DNA of 64,000 nt from Phytophthora sp. 'mugwort' (Eukaryota; Oomycota; Peronosporomycetes; Peronosporales; Peronosporaceae), in assembly GCA_033558025.1 (NCBI GenBank), contig JAUCEF010000005.1:7812001-7876000 (forward strand), given 5' to 3'. A program made the position numbers and the translations under genes. Below, in pieces: positions 11,359 through 23,065 of the stretch; positions within the stretch are counted from its first letter, which is position 1, and each line of letters opens with the position of its first letter. The notes below the pieces were generated by a model, which worked only from the letters and a program-made list of their open reading frames with translations, did no database searches and was not told the DNA's origin.

Positions 11359-13059
11359 CTACAGGGTAAAGTTGCCAGCACCGTTGCACACGCTCAGCAG
11401 CATGTTAGAAGAGAACGCCCCCAGACCTTCATCGTGAAGAGCATCCTCCGCCTCGACGAACAGCATGGCCAAGCCAATCACAAAGTGCCATTCAATGTGG
11501 CAGTGCATGAGCCACACGCCCGGGTTGTCGGCGTTTAGGCGGAAAATGACGTAGCCCAGATCCGTACAGGTGTCAGTGCCGTCGGTCGTGCACTCAGGAA
11601 CTGTGAAGACGTCGTGCTGCATGGGCCCGTTAAGTCGCAAGGCCGTCACATTTCCAGCCAGAATGTTCTCACGCGAGGCGCGGCCGCTTCCGACGATCCA
11701 CGGCGAGTGAGTGTGCAGGTGGAACGGGTGCTGGTCCTTTGTTTCGTTCATTATCACTACCTCAACATGGTCGTTGTACTTGAGTTTAATGGCATTGGCT
11801 GTGGTCGGAAGGTCTTCGGTTGCAGCACCTTGGGCGATAGTGAATAGTGGAGGACTGTCAGGAATCACCAGCGAGATGTAGTCACCTTCGTTGATCGAGA
11901 TATACCCGAGGAGCGTCGTCGGGTTCTGGGCTAGGAATCCGAGTGTGAATGACATGACGATGCGCTCGTCAAATTTCGTCGGTAGCACCACTGGAGTCGC
12001 CGGGTTGTAGTCAAACTCACCGATTGCCACCTCCGTCGCCCAGCTCGACGTTGTCGGGTCTGCAGTTGCTCCGGTTTGATAGTCGATAATGGCAAGTGCG
12101 TTGGGGTTGAATCCGTCCGGAACTTGGTCGGCCTCACGAAATGTCCAAGGGGGGCCGAATAGCGAGTTCACACGCAGCCAGTAGGAGCCGAGCGATCCTT
12201 TCTTCTGGCTGAATTCGTTTTGACCCGTGGACGACGACGATTTTGCTTGCACGAGAATGTCATAACGTTGGGCCACATTGATCGTCACCGAGTTCACCAG
12301 TGTCGACGGCTTCAGATAGTCGGCATCACTAGCCACCACCTGGAACGTATGACCGTCAATGCTGACCTTGAACGCTGCCATGGCCGAAGTGTTGATTAGT
12401 CGGATCAAGTACTTTTTGTCGGGCTTGAACTCAAACCGAGGCAGTGGACGACCAGCGCCGCACTCCAGACCAGCAGCCTCCGCCACGGTGCAGTTGTAGC
12501 GTCCGACATTGTTGATCAGCACGGTATCCCAGATGGGAGGACCGACCGGTAAATCGTGGTACCAGTCGGTCAGCAATACTGTGTACTCTTTATAGACGTC
12601 CTTCTCCCAGCTCTGCTTTTGATCAGCAGGGCAGTGGACAATGAGTGGTCCGCGGAGACCGAAAGCGTACTGCACCTCCTCGTGACCATGGAACCAGAAG
12701 CTGCCACATTTGTCCGGGGTGAACCGGTAGATAGCCGTCACGTTCGGCTGGATCTGGCACTGCGTGATACCCGAAATGCCGTCCATTTCCTGGGTGCCGT
12801 ACTGCCGAATGCCATGCCAATGGATACACGTCTGCTCCGTGAGCTTATTGGTCACGTGCACTTCGATTTCGTCGCCGAGTGTGACCTCAATGGGGTGCAG
12901 GTCGCATGGCTCGTTGTTGATGCCGTAGCCCAACTTGCCCCTTACGCCGTCGAAGATGGTCGTGTCGATGGTCGTGATGTTCCAGTCGTAGCGGACGACG
13001 GCGGACAAAGCTTGACTGACGCCGAGCAACAGGAGACCCAGAGTGGTGAGAAGATGCAT
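11359..13059 (-). CDS. secreted multicopper oxidase (laccase/ferroxidase type)
   Basis: Predicted to oxidise phenols or ferrous iron while reducing oxygen to water, outside the cell. The single exon encodes 566 residues from the Met at 13059. That start gives a clean signal peptide (MHLLTTLGLLLLGVSQALSA); the frame stays open upstream to 13185, but those residues do not fit a leader. All copper ligand motifs are present: HWHG at residue 80, WFHGH at 122, HPFHLHTH at 444 and HCHIEWH at 519. The third motif has Thr where Gly is usual. The axial position after the Cys region is Leu, which in fungal laccases goes with high redox potential. There is no C-terminal membrane helix as in yeast Fet3, so it is probably soluble. 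Several Asn-X-Ser/Thr sites suggest glycosylation. Confidence 0.9.
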   Translation of the reverse strand: MHLLTTLGLLLLGVSQALSAVVRYDWNITTIDTTIFDGVRGKLGYGINNEPCDLHPIEVTLGDEIEVHVTNKLTEQTCIHWHGIRQYGTQEMDGISGITQCQIQPNVTAIYRFTPDKCGSFWFHGHEEVQYAFGLRGPLIVHCPADQKQSWEKDVYKEYTVLLTDWYHDLPVGPPIWDTVLINNVGRYNCTVAEAAGLECGAGRPLPRFEFKPDKKYLIRLINTSAMAAFKVSIDGHTFQVVASDADYLKPSTLVNSVTINVAQRYDILVQAKSSSSTGQNEFSQKKGSLGSYWLRVNSLFGPPWTFREADQVPDGFNPNALAIIDYQTGATADPTTSSWATEVAIGEFDYNPATPVVLPTKFDERIVMSFTLGFLAQNPTTLLGYISINEGDYISLVIPDSPPLFTIAQGAATEDLPTTANAIKLKYNDHVEVVIMNETKDQHPFHLHTHSPWIVGSGRASRENILAGNVTALRLNGPMQHDVFTVPECTTDGTDTCTDLGYVIFRLNADNPGVWLMHCHIEWHFVIGLAMLFVEAEDALHDEGLGAFSSNMLLSVCNGAGNFTL

Positions 13060-13803
13060 CCGAAGTTGAGTCGAAGTTAAATACTGCGGACGAGTTAGGA
13101 CTTGAGCCGGAGGAAGCGAATGTCGAAATGAACTGAGGACACAGACGCGGACTTTGGTTGTGCTTGCTTTGCTAACTACCCGCAACCAGAACTTTAGTTA
13201 CGCCAGAGAAACATTAACTAAGTTCTGGTTTTTGCTGTCCGTAAGAGACGTTGTCGTTGAAGCAGTCTAGAAGGTTGGAGAGACTGATCACGCGCGCGAA
13301 ATTCGAACGCGTCAAGTTGTCGAACGTCTGGGCTAACCTTGCCGCTCATATCATACCTGGCGAGGGGAAACCCGCCTTGCTCTGGGTTGCGTTGTCAAGG
13401 CAATACCAGATACGTTAAATAGCAACAGTGCTCATGGGTATGATCCAGTGCCTCGTGCAATATCGTTGAAGTGGTCACCTCAACGAAATTTGATAAGCAT
13501 TTTATTGCAAGTAAGGAAACGAAGTTGCCGAAGTTTCCGTGGTTGCACCCCAGACTGAAGTATCTGGCGTAGCACCAAGGAAACCAGTGCGTATTTTTTG
13601 GCTAAGTGTAGCCACCATTTGTTGGATCCCCTCGGCACTGAAACGCTATCGATTGCACCAGTCCACCGATGCTCCTTATATGGTCACACCGGTATACCGA
13701 TGACATATATGCGACCAATTTGTCACACAGGTATACCAGTGATGACGCCAAAGAAAGAAAGTCTGCCAATGTACTCATAATGTTAGTATATTTTTGACAT
13801 TGC
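13060..13803. other. intergenic region left of Harbinger element
   Basis: It holds the multicopper oxidase promoter side and no gene. A short direct repeat around GTCACAC-GGTATACC occurs at about 13682 and 13723. Confidence 0.5.
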
Positions 13804-13925
13804 TTAGAGCATTTCCACCGCGCCGCGCTATCTGCATCTATATAGCCCTTTAACAGAGGATGCGGTAATTTATCCTCCCACCGCACCGCGCTATCTCTAA
13901 GCGCTGTGATATTTTCGCGCTAAAG

Positions 13926-14820
13926 GTGACGACGGCTCTTCAAAGTCGGCCGTGGATACAGTGGTTTCTCCAATTTGAAGCGCGAAAGCTCTCCGGTCGC
14001 ACCAGGCGTTTGGCAGAACGTTGCAAAGAGAAAAACGTTTGCTGCGAAGCGAGAACCTGGCCACCATCCTACACCACCTGTGCTCCCATGCTGCGTGCCA
14101 AGGAGAAGAACTTCACCGAGGAAGAAGAGTCTTAATTGTACCGTTCCTGCTTGCACGTTGGCGTCGATTCAAAAAAAGGCATGATCCAGACGTCGGCAAC
14201 TTTCTGGGAGAGTGTGGCGTCACACCTCAATGCGACATGGGCTTCAGGCGCTGAGCTGCTCCCACAGCGTTCACTCGAGCGCAAATGGAGTCTCATTCAG
14301 CACGACGTGGCCAAGTTCTGCGGTGCGATGGCTGTCGAACAGGACCTGGATAAGGCTGGTGCTAATGGATGAGATCATGCACGCTCAGCAGTATTACAAT
14401 ACAAGGGACGCACAGGACGAAAGGCGTCAAGGACAACAAGGCGTTCAAGTTTATGCACTACTGGAGAATATTTCGGCAGAGTCGAAGTGGAAAGCCTTTC
14501 GAGCGCGCGGCAACCACCAGACCTACACCCCAGAGTGGTTCTAGCGCGACAGCAAGGCAGCCTGTGAGCGCCCGCCAGGAAACAAAGCAGCCAAATGTGA
14601 TGCCAATTGGCGGAGGAATCCCAACGAGCAAACAAGCAGCTGGTTGCAGCGACCGATCGAGTTGCAGCATCAAGTGAAAAGCGCGTGCGGGGCATGGAGG
14701 AAGCTAACAAATTGATGCTTTTACTATCCTCTTGGAAGCTTGGTGCCCGGTGCCTTGTAGTACATTCCGGTCCTTCGCGCAGCGGTGTTAAAGCGCGCTC
14801 GAACTATTGAAATCCCTACT
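13926..14820 (+). pseudogene. Harbinger partner gene, Myb/NAM-like DNA-binding protein, decayed
   Basis: The pieces read as the oomycete trihelix-like partner of Harbinger transposases: FTEEEES near 14110, then TSATFWESVASHLNATW (14165-14230), RSLERKWSLIQHDVAKFCGAM (to about 14330) and KAFKFMHYWRIFRQS (about 14440-14490). They are split over different frames, so several indels separate them. In intact elements this protein helps the transposase reach DNA or the nucleus. Confidence 0.6.
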
Positions 14821-14956
14821 GAAGAGCACGCGCAAGTTTCGGAAGTCGAGACCAGTGACCACATTGGTTGTGTGGGTTTTGTAGAAAAGCAATCTCGGTC
14901 AACAGAGCTTAAAAAAGATCATCTCGTGCAGTTGAATGCACTTGCAGGTAGCCAAT

Positions 14957-15992
14957 TCAATCATTTTCATTATTGCATCCACACTCCACCACCATGTTGT
15001 GCATTATGATATATGCTTTCCAGACGATCTGCATTGTTGCTTCATCCCATAGTTTTCCAGGTTGAGACATGATACCGAACCGCGCTCTTAGTACGCCGTA
15101 ACATCGCACCATATCCTTGCGAACTGCTTCCTGCATCATCGCAACGTTTCTCATTCTTGTCGGTTGCGTCAGTGATTGTCTTGACAAACACAAACCAGTT
15201 TGGATAGATCCCATCTGTAAGCAGGTTGCATATCTTAAACTCGTGGCCGTTTACACTGAATTCGTAGCTGGGGGCGCAGTCCACCGCCAATAAGAATGAG
15301 AGGAGAGCAGTCAAGGACATTGATATCATTGTTCGATCCTGGAATGCCCACATAATGATGCCAACCCAAAGATCCTTCGTCGCCACCGCCTCCATGATCA
15401 CGGACTGGTTTCCATCCCGATCGTGATACATACCCTACCCTCCAAAGAGCCAAACACGCTAGGAAACCCTCGCTTCGCGTTCAGCTTAGCATGGCGACGA
15501 ATGGTGTCTTCAGTCGGATCTCGCAGGTACTCAGCACACGAATCGATCAATTAAAGCAACTGCAAACGGCTTGAAGCTCTCCATTGCCGTACTTTCAGCA
15601 AATGGAAGATAGGCTTCTGTTGCGTCTGCCGTGATACCATAGTAATAGATGCACAACGCCACTGTGATTTTCTGATGAGGCAAGAGCCCAGACACACTAA
15701 GTGCGCCGTACTTCTGCACAAAGCAATCATCGGTTTCGACGACACCTCCGAGGATCCTGTCAAACATTGCGGGTGGCATCCGAAAGCCCCACCGGAACAG
15801 TGTCGAGTTGTACACAGGATTTGAAGCGAAGTAGTCGGCAATCAGGCGAGCATTGCCTGCTTCACGACCTCGATATATAATATCAGCTCGATCTGGTGCC
15901 GATACACCGCGCTTCTTCTTGACCGGACGAGCGTTGGCACATACTGCGCTTCCGATAGCGCGTACGAGAAGCATTTTCCGAGCTGTCAGCAT
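14957..15992 (-). pseudogene. PIF/Harbinger transposase, frameshifted
   Basis: The N-terminal half is open from 15992 to 15531, with the MPPAMFDRIL and LPHQKITVALCIYYYG segments usual in HARBI1-like transposases of oomycetes. The middle (GNQSVIMEAVATKDLWV, then DINVLDCSPL) and the segment GHEFKICNLLTDGIYPNW follow in other frames down to about 15150. The final MQEAVRKDMVRCYGVLRARF part extends to 14957. At least two frameshifts break it. It is about half as diverged from the other copy at 44985-46330 as a random match would be, but clearly not a recent sibling. Confidence 0.75.
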
Positions 15993-16214
15993 TGTCTACC
16001 TCTTCAAACTCTGTACTCTCTTCAACCTCGCCCGCCATGCTTCCATTGAATCCTGTTGTTTGAGCTGGTTTTTAAATTATGGAGGCTGCAACATGGAGGG
16101 AGATACAGAAGTAGAGGTGGGTGGGGGGCATTCGCTGTAACTGGAAATATAGTTTCCCTCTGTAAAACGGCCTTCGAAGATAACGCTAGCGTGCTACGGG
16201 TGGAGATGCTCTTA

Positions 16215-16550
16215 GTGGTGCGCTGAGTAACATGTACGGTAGGCTGATCGGGATTAAATATGAGACGACGTGAAACAAAAGAATGCTATTAACCATTTAT
16301 GAATTTGTGAACTGGGCATACCATCGAAAAGACGACGTAGCAGCTAATATTTGAGGCCCTCCGCAAAAACAAAAACACCCAGTCATCTCTGAGCGAAGGG
16401 GTCTAAAAAACGTGTTGCCTCCCGATCTGGCCAAACTCGATTTTTTACTACTTGTTTGGGGGTATACTGGATCTGCGAAGCGATTGCGCTTATTCCGAAG
16501 TCCAAGTTCTGCTTTCTGACAGGTATACATGCCTTTTATCAGCACCAAAT
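16215..16550. other. spacer with no supported gene
   Basis: This is flanking DNA between the Harbinger element and the next relic. No conserved motif was found. Confidence 0.4.
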
Positions 16551-16599
16551 TCATCAAATATAAAAATAGAAGTGTATATTTTGAATTTGGTGGTGACGG

Positions 16600-17635
16600 A
16601 TATAATAATCATTTTGATTTTCGACAACAAAACACCGGACAGGGCCAGGAAATCGCAGGACACGCATACTTTGCTGCGCTGGGACCTGCTGCGAATTTCG
16701 GACAATCCTTCTTCAGCAGCTGCCTAAACGTACTTGATCTAAGCTCCCATACTCGCATACGAATTTCCTCGACGTAGTTGTGCATCTCTGTGTAGAACTG
16801 CGCCCCCGTAAAGTATACTGATAACAGCGTGTAGTCGGCCGAGGAATATTCAGCTCCACTCCGTCGTCTACTGTTGACTGCTTTCTCACCCGGACAGTCA
16901 CCACACAATTCACGAAGTCCGTGAACCAAGAGATTAACCAACGAAGATCGACAGCACAGGCGTTCAGGTTCAATCTATTGCCGTGTGCCTTCACGGAAAA
17001 GATTCCATCGTTAATGCGGCTCTTATAATGTGTACTGTTGGGATTGATATCCCCTATGCCGCGCACCCAAGGCGCTCGACACACACGGCCTACAAGAGGA
17101 AGGTAGTAGTGGAACTGCTCCCGTAGACCATAGCCACGGTGGCGCTGCACCGTATCCGTCTCCTCAAGCACAGCCAACGCCGCCATGATGCTCTACTTCC
17201 GCGCGCCACCTGATATCTGGGACAGCGAGCACAAGAACTGATCTAGCTCAGCTGCCTTTCCCTCGAGGCACCTCTTCTTGCAAGCATCTTCTTGAACGAT
17301 GCGAAAAACATCGGATCTCAAGTCATCGTCAATCCAAATAATGCTTGTATCCAGATCTTCATCCCCGATCTGAACCTCATCCTGCTCGTTTTCGTTTTCG
17401 TTTTCGGCAGAGCCAGCGCCGTCCGGGTCAGGCTCCCAGCCGATGTCAGCGCTGCCGTCACTGCTATAACCACCAAGCTGATAACGTCTTGCTCGATAGC
17501 GGCGTTGGCGGGCTGACCTCCCTCAGCGGTGAAGAATGCTGCAAGCCCTCCATTGCTTTGCTCCGTTGCCGATACACTCAAGCCAAATTTAGAGATTTCA
17601 GAAAGACCTTCCTCCTCGCAAACTTATTTTAAGTG
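16600..17635 (-). pseudogene. relic of DDE-like transposase family (same family as 17890-19886), truncated
   Basis: Read on the minus strand from 17635, it starts with an acidic Asp/Glu/Asn-rich region (ENENENEQDE), then SIMAALAVLEETDTVQRHRG (about 17186), REQFHYYLPLVGRVCRAP, GIFSVKAHGNRLNLNACAVD and, after frameshifts, SSADYTLLSVYFT and RSRSQRSKVCVSCD (about 16650). The same series of motifs occurs on the plus strand at 18225-18790, so both belong to one family. The DDE-like core (ADNCGGQNK) is missing here: the copy is cut near 16600. Confidence 0.6.
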
Positions 17636-17889
17636 CGAAAAGAGAAGTGCCCTCTTCCCAGCCGTTTATATCGAAAACGCGAAAAGGTTAACTAGCATCG
17701 TTTTGTTTGGCGCAGTCTCATATGAGGCAACACAGAACGAAATGATGCCTATCCACCATTTTAAGGTTTGTCAATAACGGCGCTTGAAGGTTATAGGTGA
17801 CGGATCGGACATAAGTGAATAGACGAGAAAAAAAGGGTTTTGCGTTTCATATCCCCACAACCACTCACGCCGCTTAGTCATTAAGTTCG

Positions 17890-19886
17890 GACCGTGCGAG
17901 CGACTCGCTCTCGGAGGATGAATCCATATACTCTAGTGGCAGCGAGTATGAGGTTGCGTCTCCTTCCTTGTCCGAGGGGGGAGGGAAGGGGGGGGGGGTC
18001 GGGCCAAGAGAGTTGCGATGACGCGCAGCCAATGAGCCTGCCTATCGAATCAAGGGTGGGGGAGCGAATTGAGGCTGACTCGTGCAAACAACAATGTATG
18101 GTAGAAAAAAAGCAGCGGGAGATTGAAAGGCTCGTTACTTCGGTTGACGCCATGACTTCTGTGGAAAAAAAAAGACTAGCATCATAAAGGCATTAGCAGT
18201 TTCGATGGAGGTCGGTGTTCCTAGGTGGCGCCGTGGAACTGGACAGCGCCAGCGCTTCAGCTATTACTTGTCATTTGTTGGCGTTGTTTGCCGCAACGCT
18301 TTCTGTGCATGCTACGGGGTGTCTACGCCAAAAATAGCTCGGCACAAGAAGCTGCTAGATTGATAACGGCATTCTCAGTATATAACCGCACGGTGGGCGC
18401 CTTAATGACAATGCTGCTACATTGGATATCAACTGGATTAAGAAGTGGATTACGGACCTGGCATCTCAGATTGGTGAGGTGGTACCAGTTCGTATCCGGC
18501 GCCAGAGACTGAAGGGTGGGAAGGTGACGAAAGTGGTGTCAACGGACAAGTACACGATGATCCCATCTTATTTTACATGGGAGAAACTACACGAACAGCT
18601 GAAGCTCGCGTTTGCTACGGCTAAGATCGATGTCAAATCGTCCTCTATATCCGGTTTCCGTTCGATTGCTGCAACGAATTGCCCGACAATTAGGGTCCAG
18701 CCGCCCCGGAGTAATGTCTGTGACGTCTGTACGATATACGAGTCCGTCTGCGCGGGGGTACCAAGCGGTGCTTCGACTGAATTGTTCGGCAAGGACACAC
18801 AGAGCAGCGCGCACCATGAGGTAAGTCGTTTGGTATCATTTGTTTTGCACTGGATCTAGTATCATTTTGTTCTAACTCTGCTGTAATGCCCTTTCTAGAC
18901 TTGAGTATAAGCAAGACGTGGCTGAGTGCTCAGATACGACTGTCGTCATTACAATGGATTTATCCTACAATTATGCGCTACCATCGGTAGCATCAACTCC
19001 GTCAGAGTGGTACTTCATGTCGCTTGTGTGGGTGCACGTCTTCGGTGTTGACGTTGCGAATGCCGGCAAGCGGTACAACTTTGGGTATAGTGAGAGGGAG
19101 GCAAGGAAAGGAACGAATGAGATCAACGCTATGCTACACAACATGCTGGACAAGGTGATCCTACCGATGAAGCCGACCAAATGCATTGTCTACGCCGACA
19201 ACTGCGGAGGGCAAAATAAAACAACTCTGTGTTGGCTTTTTTGCTGCTGGTCGTTCATCTCGAGTGGATTGAAAAGGTCAACTACAAGTTTTTCGTTAAG
19301 GGACACACCAAAATGCGTGTGATCGTGGTTTTGGCCAGATGAAAAGATACGCTCAGCGGCAAGATTGCTGGACAATGGACCAGTTGACGGCTGCTTTTGA
19401 ACGGTTATCTAGTGAAAATGAATGCATCTGCGTTTCAGACGAAAACGCCTTTCGTGACTACAAGTTTATTGTGGAAGACATCTACAAGAAAGTGAAGTTA
19501 ATACAAAAGTACCAACTACTCAGGATAAGCAGCGAGCCGCCGGTGTGGTCGAATGTCGCGTTCTCCCGAATGATGAGCCTGTCCTGCGTGACCTCAGGCG
19601 AGTTTACGATTGAGTTCAGGTCGACAAGGACCTCGCGAAGCGATTGCTCACTGTGTACTTGCGAAGCCTGCCTCGACCGACGATTGATGCTGAAAAAGCG
19701 ACTCGGATCTATAAATCGATCCGGCAGTACGTTCCCACAGAGTTCCAGAATGGCAGTATATACGCTGCGCCGACTTCAGAGCAGGAAAATATGACTAGAT
19801 CGACCAAGAAGGAACGCCGTGAACGCAAGGCGAAGGGTGAAGGAAATGACTTGGACTCAAGCATTGTCCGACTAAATGATACTTAA
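17890..19886 (+). pseudogene. DDE-like transposase of an unnamed family, two frameshifts in A-runs
   Basis: Motifs run in order: an N-terminal charged region, GQRQRFSYYLSFVGVVCRN (about 18240), LDINWIKKWITDLA, VPVRIRRQRLKGGK, YTMIPSYFTWEKL, then a zinc-binding SNVCDVCTIYESVC, an intron of about 90 bases (donor GTAAGT after 18821, acceptor CTTGAG), VVITMDLSYNYALPS, CIVYADNCGGQNK, KVNYKFFVKGHTK, CDRGFGQMKR and a basic tail ending at 19886. The D-x-C-GGQNK and GHT motifs recall the DUF7869 group, thought to be transposase-derived; this naming is from memory. Two single-base losses, each in an A-run (about 19217 and 19312), and a break near 18350 inactivate it. Confidence 0.65.
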
Positions 19887-21160
19887 TGCCACTCGGTTTA
19901 AAATACTACTTAACGCCGTCTTGAAATGATAGTATCATCGATGCGCGAACTCAGCGTTAAACTCGAATTTGAACACGTTCCAGTCCTGATTATTCACAAT
20001 GGATTGCATATTTAGATCCCTCGTCAAAACTTACCCCAAATAAGTCAACCTAAAAAACGAACTAAGGCATAGTTTCAATTTTTAAATATTCAAACTGCCA
20101 TCATCTTGGCGCGAAGTTGCGTTACGACGGCAACGAGTATATGATTTGAAAGATCGTGACGAGTTCTTTCGAATGCACCAGCTTACTGAACAAAATAGGA
20201 TTATTGGCTTAGTATCGTTGCGTTTTGTGTTTGTCCTCATATGAACTACAGTCGAATCTTATTTACGCGAGTACTACATAGAGTGAATGCGTTTGGGACC
20301 TCTAATATGTGTGTGTGTTATTTTGGTGTAGTATTAGGTATGCAAACATAGATGTGTGGGTTGTTACGCCACTAAATGGAAATGGAGCGTTTGTCCTGAC
20401 AATTGAATTCGTAAAATATATACACTTCTTTCTATCGTAATTTAAGGGTTACAGCAGCAGTTTTGCTGCTGTTTGCAGCCTGCGCTTCATGCCGAAGAAG
20501 TCGCGTTGTCATTGTAAAGGAGTAAGCTAAGGACATTAATATGAACATGGTTTTACAGCGCAGCGTACTCCTCCGCATAGCCAGCATACTTGGGTGCCGA
20601 TACTGCCGTATAGTCTTCCTGCTTTCCTACTCCTTCCTGAATATTGTAGGTATAGCACTTAAGGAAAACCGTGGCGGGCGTGGTCAGAACAGCCCCCAGA
20701 TACTTAGTTTGGACGAGCATGGGGGCTTGCTGGAAGATTGGGTTGTGAGTGCCATGTATGGCTGGTGCCCTGCCCCTTCGCTCGTCATTCCGCGCGCCCT
20801 GATTTATATCATACTATACTAATACTAATAGATTACATATCAGTAATCGAACGAACGCGTCCGTTCCACAACCGACACGCCAGCACAGCTTACCTAGCTG
20901 TTGTGGCGAGCCACCTACATTGCATGCGATCTGGTACGTTGTTCCCCCCTTTGGCCCGTCACATCTGCGCACTTCAAGTTACTAACCCAGCATTAGATAT
21001 CTGCCGCAATGGCCCCTCCATTGGCGTGCTCCAGGTGCTGGTCGAGCTCAAGACATCCCGCGTCGTCTTGTTGGATCTTCCAACATCTCGCACGTTTTTA
21101 ATCCAAGTCGTCACTGAGCCTTCTAACACTCCGCTTGCTGTTCTTGGATATCGAGTCGTC
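19887..21160. other. AT-rich spacer, possible retroelement end
   Basis: There is no supported gene. Because copia coding remains start just to the right and run on the minus strand, part of 20550-20900 could be a 3' untranslated region or LTR, but no second LTR was found to prove it. Confidence 0.35.
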
Positions 21161-23065
21161 TTATTGGACCTTCCAGCACCTCGCACTCGCGCCGCTGTGA
21201 AACTTACGCGTGCGCTTCATCCTCAGCGGATTCTTAGCTTCGTTATGCCCTGTGTTGCGCACATATATTATATAAAACATTGCCGGGTTAGGTACGTATG
21301 GTCCCTCGTACGTGTCCATGTCTTTGTCTGGTGCTCTCACTGACTGACCATTGTATGGCTCAGTTTCTACAGTGTGTACCTTGACCTTCACGAACACGCT
21401 CCGCGACACCACGCCTAGTAGTCCACAAACCTTCTCGAGCTTCTCACGCGTGAGACTCTTCGTCTTCGCGTCTGCGATGATGTGGTCGGTCCCCACATGA
21501 TCGACGCGTAGCTCTCCTTGCGTTGCGGGTAATCGAATAAAGTGATACTTGTTGTCAATGTGTTTCGACTTGTGATACTTGCCTGGCTTGGTTGTAAGCA
21601 CGATTGCTGCTTAGTTGTCGCACATCACCCTTGATAAGTGCTTCGAAATGCGTAGCTCGTTGCATAGTCGTCGTATATACGGGATACTCCGACGCCCTCA
21701 CTCATAACCTGCTTTTATGGTGCTTAGCGCGTTGATTCCTTGTTTGCGCGAGCCGTATATTATTGTTGCTCTATTCAGCAGCGTCTCGTATATGCTGATA
21801 CTGAGTCGAGCTTCTGGATCGTTTGCATATTCGGCATAAGTGTAGACCATCCATCGAGACCACTATCACTACTACGATCTTCGGTCACCGCTAGCAGTAC
21901 GAAGTTTTCCATAGATAACGTGATACTCGTTTCGCTTGACCGTAATACGTTACAGTTTAGTTGTTCATGTACTGGCCTAGACGCCGTCCTACATGCGCCA
22001 AGTCTGGTCTCAATCCGGAAACCAAATACTGCGATGCTCCCACGCTTTCGCGATACTCCACGCTTCGTGGGTCTTCCTTCCACCACTTCAATAATCACAC
22101 CTGCTTCTGGTGTTGCAATGCCGTAAATCTTCTGGATCCAGAACCGCTTAAGTACCTCTTCGATATATGTTACTTGCGAGAAGAGCGCTGTACGTGTCGG
22201 CCGGTCAATGGCCCGGCCCCAAGTCAACGAGTTAAAACGTCGCTTGCAGTCCTAGTGATGTCTTCTTGCACAGGTCTTGCAGACCCATGAGGAGTAGGTC
22301 ATCGACGTATACCGTCAGTTGCATTGTAATCCCCCCCCCTTGGACTCTGTAGTAGAGCCGTAGCCAGCTACAATTCTCTTGAAATCATCACCACTAATTG
22401 GTCGTGGGGTGTATTGCTCGAGTCCGTACAGCGACTTGATCAGTAGGCATATTGTATACTACAAACCCATAGTCTCCTCCATGTACACCGCTTCGTCTGA
22501 CGTCCCATGCATGAGCGATATCTCGACACTGCAGTATCTTCCAGCCGCGTTGGATGGGGAGGTAGATAGCCACACGAATCGTCTCGAATCGGGTTCCTGG
22601 CGCGTAGGGCTCGAAATAATTTACGATCAAAAGGCTGCTTGAATCCATGCACGACCAACCTTGCTTTGAATCGTTCACAGTCAAGCGCTCGTCGTTATCG
22701 ACTGCGTAAGAAAAACCATCTAGTCGAAACGATGGACTTCTTGCTTTCTGCACGTGCACGCCCCACGCGCACCCACACACCGTGGCGCTTCAGTGCCTCC
22801 ACCTCTCCCTCTATGGCCGCCCGTCAATGCGAGGAGTAGTGCACGCCTTTCGTGGCTTTTTTGTATGTCTTGGCTATCTTGATGTCATCCGCATACAACA
22901 GCTTGGTCGGCTTTATGGTTGCGCCTTACGGGCTAGAGTATAATCTGGCTCACGAGTGCTCGGCGTTTCTGACTTCACTAGGACTTCGTCAGGAAGCGCA
23001 CTTCGTAGTCTGACAGCCGTGCTGGCTGCTTACGCTTTCTTCTTGGTCGACCGCTGACAGCGTCC
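21161..23065 (-). mobile_element. Ty1/copia retrotransposon relic (RT and RNase H)
   Basis: On the minus strand, in the right order but broken into frames, are a linker GRPRRKRKQPARLSDYEV (about 23030), the reverse transcriptase start EVEALKRHGVW and KARLVVHGFKQ (22800-22640), VTYIEEVLKRF (about 22165), then the RNase H end KHIDNKYHFIRLP and ADAKTKSLTREKLEKV (21560-21430). Integrase and gag were not found. The element is an old, partial copy. Confidence 0.75.

Larger units (their letters stand above)
13804..16214. mobile_element. PIF/Harbinger DNA transposon, decayed, with TIRs and TTA target duplication
   Basis: The element spans 13807-16211. Its ends are inverted: GAGCATTTCCACC at the left and, read from the other strand, GAGCATCTCCACC at the right, with one mismatch in 13. 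TTA stands directly outside both ends (13804-13806 and 16212-16214), the 3-bp duplication typical of this superfamily. Inside are a Myb/NAM-like gene on the plus strand and a DDE transposase on the minus strand, the usual two-gene layout. Both genes carry stops or frameshifts, so the copy is not autonomous. Confidence 0.85.

Noticed and set aside
12556..13080. 174-codon plus-strand frame
   Set aside because: Antisense shadow of the multicopper oxidase; no motif of its own.
20550..20900. LTR of the copia relic
   Set aside because: Position is suitable, but no second LTR, primer-binding site or duplication could be found.
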